Origin: Septoria linicola
Taxonomy: Eukaryota > Ascomycota > Dothideomycetes > Mycosphaerellales > Mycosphaerellaceae
Length of the DNA: 64,000 bases
Assembly: GCA_024114885.1 (NCBI GenBank)
Contig: CP099421.1
Location: forward strand, 496,001-560,000
Direction: 5' to 3'
Below are positions 1 through 9,266 of the stretch, in pieces. The notes below the pieces were generated by a model. It worked only from the letters and a program-made list of their open reading frames with translations. It searched no databases and had not been told where the DNA came from. Position 1 is the stretch's first letter. Each line of letters opens with the position of its first letter. Position numbers and translations under genes: made by a program.

Positions 1-432
1 AGCGCAAGTAGAACGGCCATGCAGAATGTTGTTTCCCAATACCTTTCCTATCATGGCACCTTTGCCAATCTTCGCCTTTGCTTCTATCACAGTGCCATCT
101 CCAATGCTCTTCGCTTCGATAGTCGCTCCAGCTTCGATCAATACACCGTCACCAATAATCACGTTCCCTTCTCCCTCCGTGACGCCAATAATGGTCGCTT
201 CGCAGATGATCGTGCTTCTTCCGACATACACTATGCCGTGATCCGCCTTGATCTTGCAGTGCGGGTGAAGTACGCTGTTATCACACAGCTCTACAGTGTG
301 CGATCCAGTGATTTGAGCCTTGTCGGATACGACAGCCAGAGAGTGGATTTTGCATGGTGGTGGTTTTGCAACAGGCTCACTGGTCATGGCAGCAGATGTA
401 CGTTTCGACGTGTTTGCAGGACGAGACGCCAT
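1..432 (-). CDS. DCTN6: Dynactin subunit 6 (p27)-like, 3' end outside window
   Basis: The minus strand reads from an ATG at 432 down to the window edge. After about 30 residues the protein becomes a run of left-handed beta-helix (hexapeptide-repeat) turns, with segments such as SVLHPHCKIKA, NVIIGDGVLIEAGATIEA and TVIEAKAKIGKGAMIGK. That turn pattern and order match the fungal p27/DCTN6 subunit of dynactin, which sits at the pointed end of the Arp1 filament and helps dynein cargo binding. An upstream ATG (443) is out of frame, so 432 is the start. A GTATTG at 42 (minus strand) directly after the GAMIGK segment is a plausible 5' splice site, so the last 42 bases may be intron. The other candidate is p25/DCTN5, which fits less well. 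The family call is from motif memory, not a search. Confidence 0.78.
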   Translation of the reverse strand, partial: MASRPANTSKRTSAAMTSEPVAKPPPCKIHSLAVVSDKAQITGSHTVELCDNSVLHPHCKIKADHGIVYVGRSTIICEATIIGVTEGEGNVIIGDGVLIEAGATIEAKSIGDGTVIEAKAKIGKGAMIGKVLGNNILHGRSTCA

Positions 433-1350
433 CGGGACGGCATCTGCAATGGTGGTGCAGTAATGTGAGAGAGAGACCGGACTTCCAAAGACACGACATC
501 AGAGCTTCATCTCGAAAACGCGCTAGCAGACGCGAACACGTGCGCCAATTCAGCCGTGTCTCTGGCCTTCACTATGACCTGTTCGCGGCCGCTTTACGAC
601 ACGAAAGGCTCTTAAATCACGCCAGCACGATGCACGAGCACTGCTACCATGCTCTTCTCCGCAAGCTCGAGTTCAAACCATGTTATAGTTTATGAGCTTC
701 GATAAGTAATGGAGATACTAACAGCGTTGCTCACACGGCGACACTTCGCCTTCCATGGTGTCCTTGCAACGGCACCGCTGCTACTCTGACAGTGATCATC
801 AGGAGCACTGTTCGAGCGGAAGCTGTGCATTTTCCGTTCTGCCCCAGCTCGATGTATGACCACGAGTCAGGGTAGCATGAGCACCTTCATCGTTTGCAGT
901 GACAGATTTGCTATTGTGCAAGTGTTGCGAACAACTTTGCTGTAGCATATTAATATGTACGCTCTCCAGCTGAAAGATCTCATAGACCAGGCGGTTGTAG
1001 TTCGAGCAAGTCGTAGCGTACAAACTTGTGAAGAGCTACGGAGAAGCCGAGTTTGAGCTTTTCTTGGGCGCGAGTCAAGACCATGCTTCTAAAAGGTGGC
1101 GAGACCACACCCTCAGGTCTTTCTCGAGTCTTGACAGACAACGAGACGTGTCGAAACAACATCTATCATGAGACTTGATCGCGATTGCCGACTGTGGTGA
1201 GGCCATTCTCGCGTGCAAAATTGACGCAGTAGAGTCGTGATTACATCTTTTCTAGCGCGGCTTCTCGAGAAGAATTGGGTTCTTGACTCACTCCCCCACC
1301 TCTGTCCTCGGCTCACGACTAAGAAGCACATCACCATCAGCTTGAACGAC
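433..1350. other. Intergenic, divergent promoter region
   Basis: About 0.9 kb separates the DCTN6-like start (minus) from the bZIP start (plus). Open frames here are short, start on non-ATG codons and resemble no protein I know. I see no RNA gene or strong repeat. It presumably holds both promoters and both 5' leaders. Confidence 0.5.
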
Positions 1351-3024
1351 ATGGAGCAGTCGACAAGTCAGTCAGCACCCTATCCATCACACCATGGGCC
1401 TCAGACCAACGGCAACGGGGATGCAGCGCAAGCCGCAGCAGCGACCGCATCGGCAGCATTATCGCAGGACCACATTACCACTCCGAATGCGATAAACTCG
1501 CGAAAACGACGCGCAACAGGCGTCCCAGGCAGCAGAGGCGTCGCGAACTTGACGCCAGAGCAGTTGGCAAAGAAGCGCGCAAATGACCGAGAGGCACAAC
1601 GGGCGATCAGAGCGCGAACGCGGAACACAATTGAAGGACTAGAGCAGAGGATCAGAGAGCTGGAGAGCCAGCAGCCATTCCAGGATTTGCAGCGTGTAGT
1701 GCAGGAGAGAGACAGGGCACTTGCAGAGTGTGAAGAGCTTCGTCGGCGACTTGGTGCAGTTGCAGGCATAGCTGGTGGTGCATCGCAGCAACCACATCCC
1801 AGTCTAAATGGTACGTTGTTCACTTTCGATGAATTGATTGATTCATCCTTACTCACAGACGACAATATAGAGCTCGCGGCCTTGACAGCACAGCAGAGTC
1901 CACTGCCATCGCTGTCAGCCTTGAGCCAACAGAACTTCTCCCATGGTCAAGAGCAACACTATGGTGAGCAGCAGCAGCAGCAGCATAACAATCTACATCC
2001 ACAGCTCAGATCCCCGGGCGCAGATTCCTCGAGTCAAACGCCTCCTGTCGCTCAGGGTACAGCAGAAGGGCAAGTCTATCAGAATGGAGACGAGCAGACC
2101 ACGAATCAGCACTATGCTCAGTCACCTAGCGAAGCACGATTCGAGCAAAGGAGACCCACTCCTACGCAGGCGCATCCTCACAGCAATGGGGACCGGCTGG
2201 GGTTGAGCTTTTTGCTCGACACTACGCAACCTACCCAGGCCTCCAGCGTTTCTCCCACTGTTCCATCGTTCCCGCAACCGCGCTCGCCAGAGTTGCCCAT
2301 CTACGCTCGTATCACCAACCAGGGCCCTCCGTCATGTCCACTGGATTCATTACTGATAGACGCGTTCAGAAGCCGCAGGAAAATGATGCAAGACGGCGCT
2401 TCTATGCAGGAAGCCATCGGACCGGACTACCCAGCCTTTGCCGCCATGGTCGACCCAGGAGACGATCGACAACGTCCACAGTGTCATCAGGTATCGGCTC
2501 TGCTTATCGACATTCTGTCTAAGTTCCCAGATGTGGAGCAGCTACCCGAGAAGGTTGCTGTGCTCTATGTCATGTTCTTGGTACTACGGTGGCTCATATG
2601 TCCATGCCAAAAGTGCTATGAAAGATTGCCTGAGTGGTCGCGGCCGACCACAGTTCAGCTCGAGAGGTCACATGTTGCGTGGGCTGACTATTTGCCATGG
2701 TATGAAACCAAATTGCGTACTGCACTCTCCAAGTCATGCTGCTGACATGTACTTAGGCCATACATGCGATCACAACTTGCACTCCGTGAGGGTGAAGTCA
2801 AGTTTGAGGACTTCTTCGTTCCTTTCACGACGACACTCTCTCTCAACTGGCCGCTGCCTCCTGACTGCGTCCTCATCAGGTCTGGAAGCGATGGGGAGTT
2901 CCTGGATCTCAACCCTGCGTTTGAGCATCATCTTCGCAATCTGAACAATTGGAGTCTTGGGTCGAGATTTGCTCAAGCGTTCCCGCACCTAGTGGATGGT
3001 ACTGTGCGAATCGAGGACGCGTAG
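1351..3024 (+). CDS. bZIP transcription factor with DUF3425-type C-terminus
   Basis: Two exons, 1351-2699 and 2757-3024, give 538 residues. The 57-bp intron has GTATGA, a GCTGAC branch site and TTAG; joining across it turns a premature end into W-P-Y-M-R, the usual continuation in this family. The start is ATG 1351 (G at -3 and +4); the frame is open upstream only from a GTG. Residues about 73-91 (KKRANDREAQRAIRARTR) are the basic DNA-contact region in the D-R-x-A-Q-R form typical of DUF3425 bZIPs, followed by a zipper-like heptad stretch to about 134. A low-complexity centre includes a CAG-encoded glutamine run near 1966-1983. Residues from about 330 to the end (with CPLDSLLIDAFRSRR and a hydrophobic LYVMFLVLRWLICPC segment) match the DUF3425 layout. 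It is a nuclear regulator; its targets cannot be told from sequence. Confidence 0.88.
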
Positions 3025-3504
3025 GACCCGTTCGAGAAAGCATTGCATATGTACCTCTCACAGGAAGGAGACGGTCCTACCGGGGAACGTGGAACGGAAC
3101 GTCACTTGGATGGGTTGTAGACTGAAGTCTCAGTTGGTGGACTGCACTACAAGTGGCTTAATTCAAAGGCTGGTTGGCGAGTCGTTGGTGGAGTGAGGGT
3201 CGTCTTGAGACGTTGACATTCTGTCAGCGGTGAGAGTGCAACGGCGGAATCAGTTTACGAAGCAATGTAGAGGACTTGACACAAATGTCACCTGGAGTCT
3301 GTAAAATGCTCACGTGGACGAGGGCTCACCAGAGCATCGCATCTACGCCCAATGCAAAGTGCAGCTCGCGTTAGTTGACGCGTTTGCGGTCTTCCTGACG
3401 TGCATTAGCTGCGCGCGTTGCCGGTAAACGGACAAGTCTCGTTTATTTGTGCTGTGCGCCCTGAACAAACACTCAACACCAACGACAACGGCGGCAAAAA
3501 TTCG
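3025..3504. other. Intergenic
   Basis: Holds the 3' end of the bZIP gene and the promoter/leader of the LRR gene. The frame of the LRR gene stays open back to a TTG at 3418 but has no ATG before 3505. No other gene is seen. Confidence 0.5.
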
Positions 3505-5559
3505 ATGCGGCACAACGATCTCATTGAGCGCGGCTTGAGAAGAGTCCGCAGTGTTCTTTCGGTCACCAACAAGCCGAAGTGCGGTCACGTTGCGCTGCCT
3601 GAATTCGAACTGCTTTCTATTGACTCAGACGACGAAAACATGGGTAAGTCAAACAAGTTTGACTACACGAACAGAACGAGCGGCGGCGCGAAGCTGGGCG
3701 GCATCATTGGCAGGGACGCCGAGAAGGAAGCGGACAAGGTCATCAAAGATGCTGAAAAGCAGTCCGCGAAGCCGCGCAAATCGAGTATTGGTAGTTATAG
3801 CATCAGCGATGAGGCCGGTGCCGGTCACACTGACAGTTGTTATGTGCACGCGCTCGACATCAAGGCACCTTCGAAGCAGTTGGGTGACGAAGGAGCTTGC
3901 GCGATGGCAGCAGGATTGGAAGCTGCGCTGAAGAAGGGCACAAGCGCAGCATCAGTGGAACTCGAGGACCTCAATCTGAGCGACAACGGCATCACCACAG
4001 TCACACTGGCGCGTCTTGCACCAGTCATCGACGCGGCACGCCACCACCTCAAGACTCTCAACTTTGCCGACAACGACATCAGAGTCGAGACCGACCAGCA
4101 GGCCGCGGAGTGGGAGCGCTTCCTCCGCTCCTTCGCCCGCTGCTACAAGCTGAGACGCCTGGACCTCAGTGGCAACATCAACTTCGGATCGCGTGCACTG
4201 GAGATCTTCGCACGTGTCCACTGTCAAGAGCCATATGTTGATCCCATTCCAACTTGTGGAAGACAGACAACCTGTTCCATTTCATCTACTTGGGGCGATG
4301 TTGATGAGGAAGGTGCATCACCAACGGTCGCTCCCCACCACGACAAGATGACGAGTGGTGGTATACTGAGGCGACGTTGTGGCCTTCGAGGCATTCCGTA
4401 CATCACTCTGATCAACATTGGTCTTACCGATGCTGGAGCACTGTGGCTGTCGTACATCCTTGAGGAGCACCACCTTCCAGAACAATTGACAGACCCAATC
4501 AATGCACCCTCGAACAACTCCAAAATCGAGACATACGGTCAAGGCTTCGCATCTGGAGGCTTGGATTGGGATGTGAGCGAACTGGGACTTGGTAAAGATG
4601 GTCTGCAACTGCTCAAGAAGACCGACGCCGTTCGACGGCAGGTCATGGCCGAAAATGTCAGTATGGCGGGGTCGTCGATGTACGACAGTTGTGAAATCCC
4701 ACGCTCGCGGACCGGCGATCGGCGGGCAAGTCTGAGGCCTACCACGAGCGCCAATGGAGGAGAACAAGAGCTCTCAGAGGTAGAGAGTCTGCGCAAGAAG
4801 CTACAACGTCACATTATTGCCAACACAGGCGCCGAACAGACCGAACTGTGGCGCGCCGGTCTTCGAATGGCAGTTTCGTCTACAGTCTTGAGTGGTCTCG
4901 GGCCAAGCACCCGCGACTACGAGATCTTCTACACAGGTCCTCCACTATTCCACTACACGAACAGTGGGAAGCGTGGATCGCAGCCCACCACACCAACACG
5001 CAACGACAAGAATGCGCATCCGGCACACTGCCCATCGCAGCCACAAGGCAGTCTCCGTCAAGGCACATACGCGCAGACTCTCACCCTCCACACCGGAGCA
5101 GCAGCCGGCGAGCCAGAGCTAGCAATCACCGACGTCACCAACAGCCCCGTCACCCCGAAAGTAATCTTCAAGCCCCATCGCAAGGGCGCCTTTAGTGACG
5201 GCAGCGACTTGCAGACGGTCAGCCAGAAGCTCGACGGGCTCATCATGCGCGACAACAACCCGCGCCGCTTCGTGCGCTGCCAGGTGGACATGATTGATCG
5301 CCGAGGCGGTAACATTGCTTTCCGCAATTCTGCGGTGCCAAGCCAATTGCCTCAAGACGTGATGGATCGGATTGTGGGATACACTGTCAGCGAGCATGAG
5401 ATGGACATTCTCTCAAGCAAGCAGCGTCGTGCGGCGTGTGCTTGGGGTCAGGATCGGGCTAACTTTGAGAAAGCCGAGTCGTGGAGGAAGTTGCCAGACA
5501 GCTCGCAGGTTGTGTCGCTGCTGGAGTGCATTGGCTGTCTGGCTTATCAGTCAGAGTAG
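3505..5559 (+). CDS. Leucine-rich-repeat protein, fungal, uncharacterised
   Basis: An uninterrupted frame of 684 residues. LRR/RNI-like units are visible: VELEDLNLSDNGITTVTLAR and HLKTLNFADNDI (residues about 151-193), KLRRLDLSGNINFG (about 220) and IPYITLINIGLTDAGALWLS (about 310). Such repeats form a curved protein-binding surface. The C-terminal third is Ser/Pro/Thr-rich, then a conserved-looking end (NPRRFVRCQVDMIDRRGGNIAFRN in two parts, and a DILSSKQRRAACAWGQ stretch). ATG 3505 is the first in frame. ATG 3640 (aaaacATGG, residue 46, MGKSNKFDY) is an equally good start and the region between looks leader-like. The GTAAGT just after 3640 resembles a 5' splice site, but the downstream frame is open and coding-like, so I do not splice it. 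No specific function is recognised. Confidence 0.75.
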   Translation: MRHNDLIERGLRRVRSVLSVTNKPKCGHVALPEFELLSIDSDDENMGKSNKFDYTNRTSGGAKLGGIIGRDAEKEADKVIKDAEKQSAKPRKSSIGSYSISDEAGAGHTDSCYVHALDIKAPSKQLGDEGACAMAAGLEAALKKGTSAASVELEDLNLSDNGITTVTLARLAPVIDAARHHLKTLNFADNDIRVETDQQAAEWERFLRSFARCYKLRRLDLSGNINFGSRALEIFARVHCQEPYVDPIPTCGRQTTCSISSTWGDVDEEGASPTVAPHHDKMTSGGILRRRCGLRGIPYITLINIGLTDAGALWLSYILEEHHLPEQLTDPINAPSNNSKIETYGQGFASGGLDWDVSELGLGKDGLQLLKKTDAVRRQVMAENVSMAGSSMYDSCEIPRSRTGDRRASLRPTTSANGGEQELSEVESLRKKLQRHIIANTGAEQTELWRAGLRMAVSSTVLSGLGPSTRDYEIFYTGPPLFHYTNSGKRGSQPTTPTRNDKNAHPAHCPSQPQGSLRQGTYAQTLTLHTGAAAGEPELAITDVTNSPVTPKVIFKPHRKGAFSDGSDLQTVSQKLDGLIMRDNNPRRFVRCQVDMIDRRGGNIAFRNSAVPSQLPQDVMDRIVGYTVSEHEMDILSSKQRRAACAWGQDRANFEKAESWRKLPDSSQVVSLLECIGCLAYQSE

Positions 5560-5632
5560 GCGGGACGATGTTCTGCAACACTGCCTTCGCGCAGGAGGAG
5601 ATGAACATGAGACGTGAATGAGAGCATGCAGA

Positions 5633-5662
5633 GGTCCTGGTCCATGGTCCTGGTCCATGGTC
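5633..5662. repeat. 13-bp tandem repeat, 2.3 copies
   Basis: GGTCCTGGTCCAT occurs at 5633-5645 and again at 5646-5658, followed by GGTC. It lies in the gene-poor stretch 5560-6060, in which I see no gene. Confidence 0.7.
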
Positions 5663-6060
5663 GGGATGCACAAGAGGAGACGCCAGCTCTTCGCACACAC
5701 GGAGGTGAAAATCATGATGGAATGGTACGCAACAAGTTCTAGACAGCTTTGACAGTCCGTCTAGTAATGGAAGGTACAATCCACACCACATCTCCCAAAA
5801 TGCCGCGCTCTAGTCGTCCATCATTTGTTTTGCTCGTCAGTTCTAGTTGACTTTGACTGGCTTGAATCGCACGACCACGCTTCTGCCCCTGATCACAAGC
5901 TCTAGAATGTTCACCGAGTCTGCGCAAGGGGAGCGATGCCTCCCTGCCAAGCAAACTCGCAAGATTACAATATCGGGTTTGAGATGTCGATTACTGATAT
6001 TCTAGCAGGGACACGGGCATGAAGTGAACGCACCATGTCGATAAGCAATTGGCCCGAGCA

Positions 6061-6420
6061 ATGACCTTGCCTCAACCGTCACCCGCTACTCTTTTCCACA
6101 TCTCCTCCTTCCTCGAACGCGGTGAGCTAGTCTCCGTCGTCTCTCGTAAGTTGCCATTGCTTGTGGTTGCGTTGCTCAAGAACGATTCGTAGGCAGACAT
6201 GTGTTGTAGCTCACGTCGATCCTCGACAATGCGATTATACTGTGCTAGATGATTCCCCTTAGCGCCTCGCATCCCATTCAATCTCGTAAGCACTAGTTAC
6301 GCTGCTGAATTCGTGTCACTCTACGGAGATCCTTTGTTTAGGCATACCATACCCGACAACGGCAATCTCATGGTAGCGGTAGTACAAGAACACCGGACAA
6401 CCTTACCTCTCCATCCCTCG
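6061..6420 (+). pseudogene. F-box-like gene remnant
   Basis: ATG 6061 begins MTLPQPSPATLFHISSFLE followed by RGELVSVVS, which resembles an F-box core (LP..LL..I..FL....L...S.VSR). A GTAAGT at 6146 ends this piece. Using the AG at about 6260 continues as SRLASHSIS, like the end of an F-box, and a further piece near 6306-6400 reads AAEFVSLYGDPLFRHTIPD, also F-box-protein-like. No single splice model gives a full-length protein, and the next gene starts at 6460. It is either a decayed F-box gene or a very short one. Weak evidence: no other F-box features and no known partner. Confidence 0.35.
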
Positions 6421-6459
6421 CCATTCATACCACTCACTTCACAACTCATCACCACCACC

Positions 6460-6781
6460 ATGAAGACCTTCTCCCTCACCTCCGTCCTCCTCGCGCTCGT
6501 GGCCAGTGTCATCGCGATGCAAGAGGAGCTTGACAAGAGACAGCTTGTGACAATTACATGCGCTCCTAACGTGAGTTAGGCCATCCACTGGCAGGTGACA
6601 GTCAGAGCTGACGGGCTGCCTCTAGGATTTTGTATTTTGCGAGCCCGGTGGACGGGTCTTGTGTGAGGATGGAACGTGGCATAATTGTGTAAGTTTCGCC
6701 TGATCGGAGGTGGACGAGCTGTGTTGCGTTCGCTTCGTGAAGAGTCAGTGTCGGGCTTGTGCTGATCATTGTGTGTAGTAA
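6460..6781 (+). CDS. Small secreted cysteine-containing peptide, 58 aa, three exons
   Basis: Exons 6460-6570, 6626-6688 and 6779-6781. ATG 6460 follows a CACCACC context. The first 19 residues (MKTFSLTSVLLALVASVIA) form a clear signal peptide, followed by MQEELDKR, a likely Kex2 (KR) processing site. The predicted mature peptide begins QLVTITCAPN and ends GTWHNC, with four cysteines. Intron 1 (55 bp) has GTGAGT, a GCTGAC branch site and CTAG. Intron 2 (90 bp) has GTAAGT, CTGAT and GTAG. The third coding exon consists only of the TAA stop. Without splicing the frame stops after three more codons, which hides the gene. Size, Cys content and pro-peptide fit a secreted fungal peptide or effector-like protein. 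No homologue is recognised and no toxicity can be inferred. Convergent with the gene at 6889. Confidence 0.68.
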
Positions 6782-6888
6782 GGAAGAGCTTGGGAGCTTG
6801 ACCAGAGTGGGAAGATAGGTTGCTTGGAATGCATACATGCTCACATTCTCGTAACCTCGAGGCCCTTCTCATGCCTCCCTTCTACCTC

Positions 6889-8106
6889 CTACGAATCCTC
6901 GAACTTCAGCAGCGAACCTCGCTGTAACCACTCCTCTTCCAGTCTCTTCGCCTCGATGTCACCGAAAGCTTTCTCGAACAGCCATCTCATCTGCCTCCCC
7001 GTATCATTTGCCTTCTCGGTCGACTCCTGGTCCATCAGATGATGCGCCACAGGGAACTGGTGCTCACGCCACTCAGGACCCAGTAAGCGTCGTCTCAGTG
7101 GACGGTATACTGGGAGGAAGAAGCCTCGGCCACGGAAAGTGTACTTCTGGTGGTGTACCTGACAGGGAAAAGGAAATGTTCCTCGCGCTTCGACCGGAGG
7201 CTGCTCGGGGGTGTCTGTCGGTGGGGCTCTGGTTGCTATTGCTTTCCATGTAATCGTGGTGACATAGTAGTCTAGCTGCTTCAGATCCTTGTATGGAGCG
7301 TAGTTCTTCTCGTTGATGTCAATTGGGCCAGACCAGTGCCACGGGTTGGAGACTTTGCTGAGCACGAACTGTCTGTTTGTACCTGCTGTCCCCTCATGCA
7401 CTGCGCCTTCGAGCTCCGACAACCTGTCGACAATAATACCTAATTGAAGTTTGTTTTTGGCGAGAGTTTCCAGCTCAAGCTCAAACTGCTGTACGCTTTC
7501 GAGATAGGGAGCGTTCAGGATTCGTCGTACCCAGTAGTCTTCCAGATTCAACGCTGCGTCATTCTCCCACCAGAACCAGTCAGTATGTCTGATCGTAATA
7601 TGGAGGATCTTTGGTCGAAGCTCGTGAAAGAGCGATACTTCTGGCGTGTCGAGCTGAAACATGCCGTTGGCTTCGTACATCTGCAGAAGGAAATGCAGCT
7701 TCGTGAAATATTTTTTGTTCAGAGACGTCAGTTCTTGGATAAAGAGGCCTGGATCGCGCTTCGTCGGCGGACCACGCTCAGCACTCCTCCAGAAAGTGAA
7801 CTCTGCCTGCCTTAAGGGCAGCGCATGCGTCTCGAGCCATGTTCTTCTGCAAGTCAGTAGCAAGTTCGTGGAACTGATCAGTGGGCCTGTGTGACCTGGC
7901 CGGAAGTGGAAAGCTGTGTCCTTGTATCTTCTATCTGCATCTTCGTGCTGCGCAGTCGCGAACTCGAAGATCAGGTCTCGGATCTCCTTGGGCAGGTGGC
8001 GATACAGTGGCGAGTCGTTCTGTGGATTGCAGCAAGGTAGTCCAAGCTCGAGATCATCCTTTATCGTGAGCTTGCGCAGTGTCAGCTGCTCTATGGCTTC
8101 TGCCAT
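6889..8106 (-). CDS. DUF7730/F-box-like domain protein
   Basis: A single exon of 405 residues from ATG 8106 to TAG 6889. Residues about 32-50 (SPLYRHLPKEIRDLIFEFA) and the later NLLLTCRRTWLETHALPLR segment are the hallmark of the large Dothideomycete/Pezizomycotina family now called DUF7730, whose start resembles an F-box (LP.EIR..I..F). Members are mostly uncharacterised and often present in many copies. The C-terminus is charged (FEKAFGDIEAKRLEEEW). No membrane segment or signal is seen. It ends 107 bp from the convergent small-peptide gene. Confidence 0.75.
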   Translation of the reverse strand: MAEAIEQLTLRKLTIKDDLELGLPCCNPQNDSPLYRHLPKEIRDLIFEFATAQHEDADRRYKDTAFHFRPGHTGPLISSTNLLLTCRRTWLETHALPLRQAEFTFWRSAERGPPTKRDPGLFIQELTSLNKKYFTKLHFLLQMYEANGMFQLDTPEVSLFHELRPKILHITIRHTDWFWWENDAALNLEDYWVRRILNAPYLESVQQFELELETLAKNKLQLGIIVDRLSELEGAVHEGTAGTNRQFVLSKVSNPWHWSGPIDINEKNYAPYKDLKQLDYYVTTITWKAIATRAPPTDTPEQPPVEARGTFPFPCQVHHQKYTFRGRGFFLPVYRPLRRRLLGPEWREHQFPVAHHLMDQESTEKANDTGRQMRWLFEKAFGDIEAKRLEEEWLQRGSLLKFEDS

Positions 8107-8805
8107 GTCGAGGCGATGGCAGATATGCGATGTTGTTGTTTACCGCCGTGCAGCGACGCGACTGCCTGCCATCAATCCTGCGACTGTGTTACACCAAGGT
8201 CACGTCACGAACTCATGCATCTGCATCATGTCTCCCGCTGCGCTGGAATACTTGTTTGAGACCTCAACCTTGTTTTTGCGACACGACTAGCTGCTATGTG
8301 TGTCTCTGAGTACCTGAGGTGTATGTGTCTCGGCTTGGCGAACTTTGGGAGCCACGACCAACACGACCGACTGCTGTGGAAAGTGCAAACATTGAGACCA
8401 AACTAAAGTACGCTACCTCCGACTTATGGATAGCCATCTTCAACGTCGAACCTGCTCGCTATTGTGTCGTGTTCAGTCCACATCTAGCTGGCGTACATCG
8501 ATCGCCATGATGGCAAGGAGATCAAACAGATGAATAGTGGGAGGACGATCAATGCGTTATCGAGGTATCGCCTCGATGTGAAGTAGAATTCTTTGCCTAT
8601 GCCTCTTAGCATGCCTTAGAAACGCACATACACGGTGCAATATTGATGTGGCCGACGATGCTGTGTTCACGACAGCTCCCAGTATCTGAAAGTAGTGAAC
8701 AATGTCCGTCAAAGCACCATACTCCATAATATATCAGGAAGCCCACAACGCCATATTGCGATTGATTCTATCCTCATTGAAGACCTACCCAGCAGCACAC
8801 ACCGT
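8107..8805. other. Intergenic
   Basis: About 700 bp upstream of both the DUF7730-like gene (minus) and the small gene at 8806 (plus). Open frames here are shadows or begin on non-ATG codons. No further feature seen. Confidence 0.45.
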
Positions 8806-9096
8806 ATGTTCCCAACAAGTGGCTACGCAGGACTCTCCCCCATCCCTGGCTACATCCCAACCCGCATGGGACTAGGTCGTGCCAACGACATGAGAGACTC
8901 TCGTATGCACAAGGCTCTCGAGAAGCAGTTCGGCATTGGCTACACCACTAACCCAGAGGCTACCGTAGCCTGGCATGGTGGCTGGAGCAGAGCTGGGCCT
9001 GCGATTGGCAAGAACTGGCAGAATCAGTGGATGGGCATGCAGAATCCGGCCAGTAGAGCTGGAGTGAGAGGGATGTATCCTGGTGGCTACTTCTGA
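8806..9096 (+). CDS. Hypothetical small protein, 96 aa
   Basis: The frame from ATG 8806 encodes a Gly-, Met- and Trp-rich basic protein (for example MFPTSGYAGLSPIPGYIPTR, then AWHGGWSRAGPAIGKNWQNQ, ending MYPGGYF). The same frame is open further upstream but only from a GTG at 8695, so 8806 is the likely start. The start codon overlaps a GTATGT that could be a splice donor, but the downstream composition is coding-like. No signal peptide, membrane segment or known domain. It may be a lineage-specific protein. It is convergent with LOA1, 170 bp away. Confidence 0.45.
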   Translation: MFPTSGYAGLSPIPGYIPTRMGLGRANDMRDSRMHKALEKQFGIGYTTNPEATVAWHGGWSRAGPAIGKNWQNQWMGMQNPASRAGVRGMYPGGYF

Positions 9097-9266
9097 CGAG
9101 ACCGCGTCGAAGAGATAATTTCAAGTAATGCTTGATGTAGTTATGAACTCCAAAATTGATGATGCCTTCCAAGCGCTTAATGGGTATACTAACTAAACAG
9201 CAATAATCAGTGGCTTCGCATACTTGTCCTCTTCCTTCGAAGTGCCTACAAGTAGCACCTACTCAC

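Noticed and set aside
1237..1350. Upstream extension of the bZIP frame
   Set aside because: It begins on GTG and has no ATG; ATG 1351 has good context.
3418..3504. Upstream extension of the LRR frame
   Set aside because: It begins on TTG and has no ATG before 3505.
8695..8805. Upstream extension of the 96-residue protein
   Set aside because: Only a GTG start; the sequence there is not coding-like.
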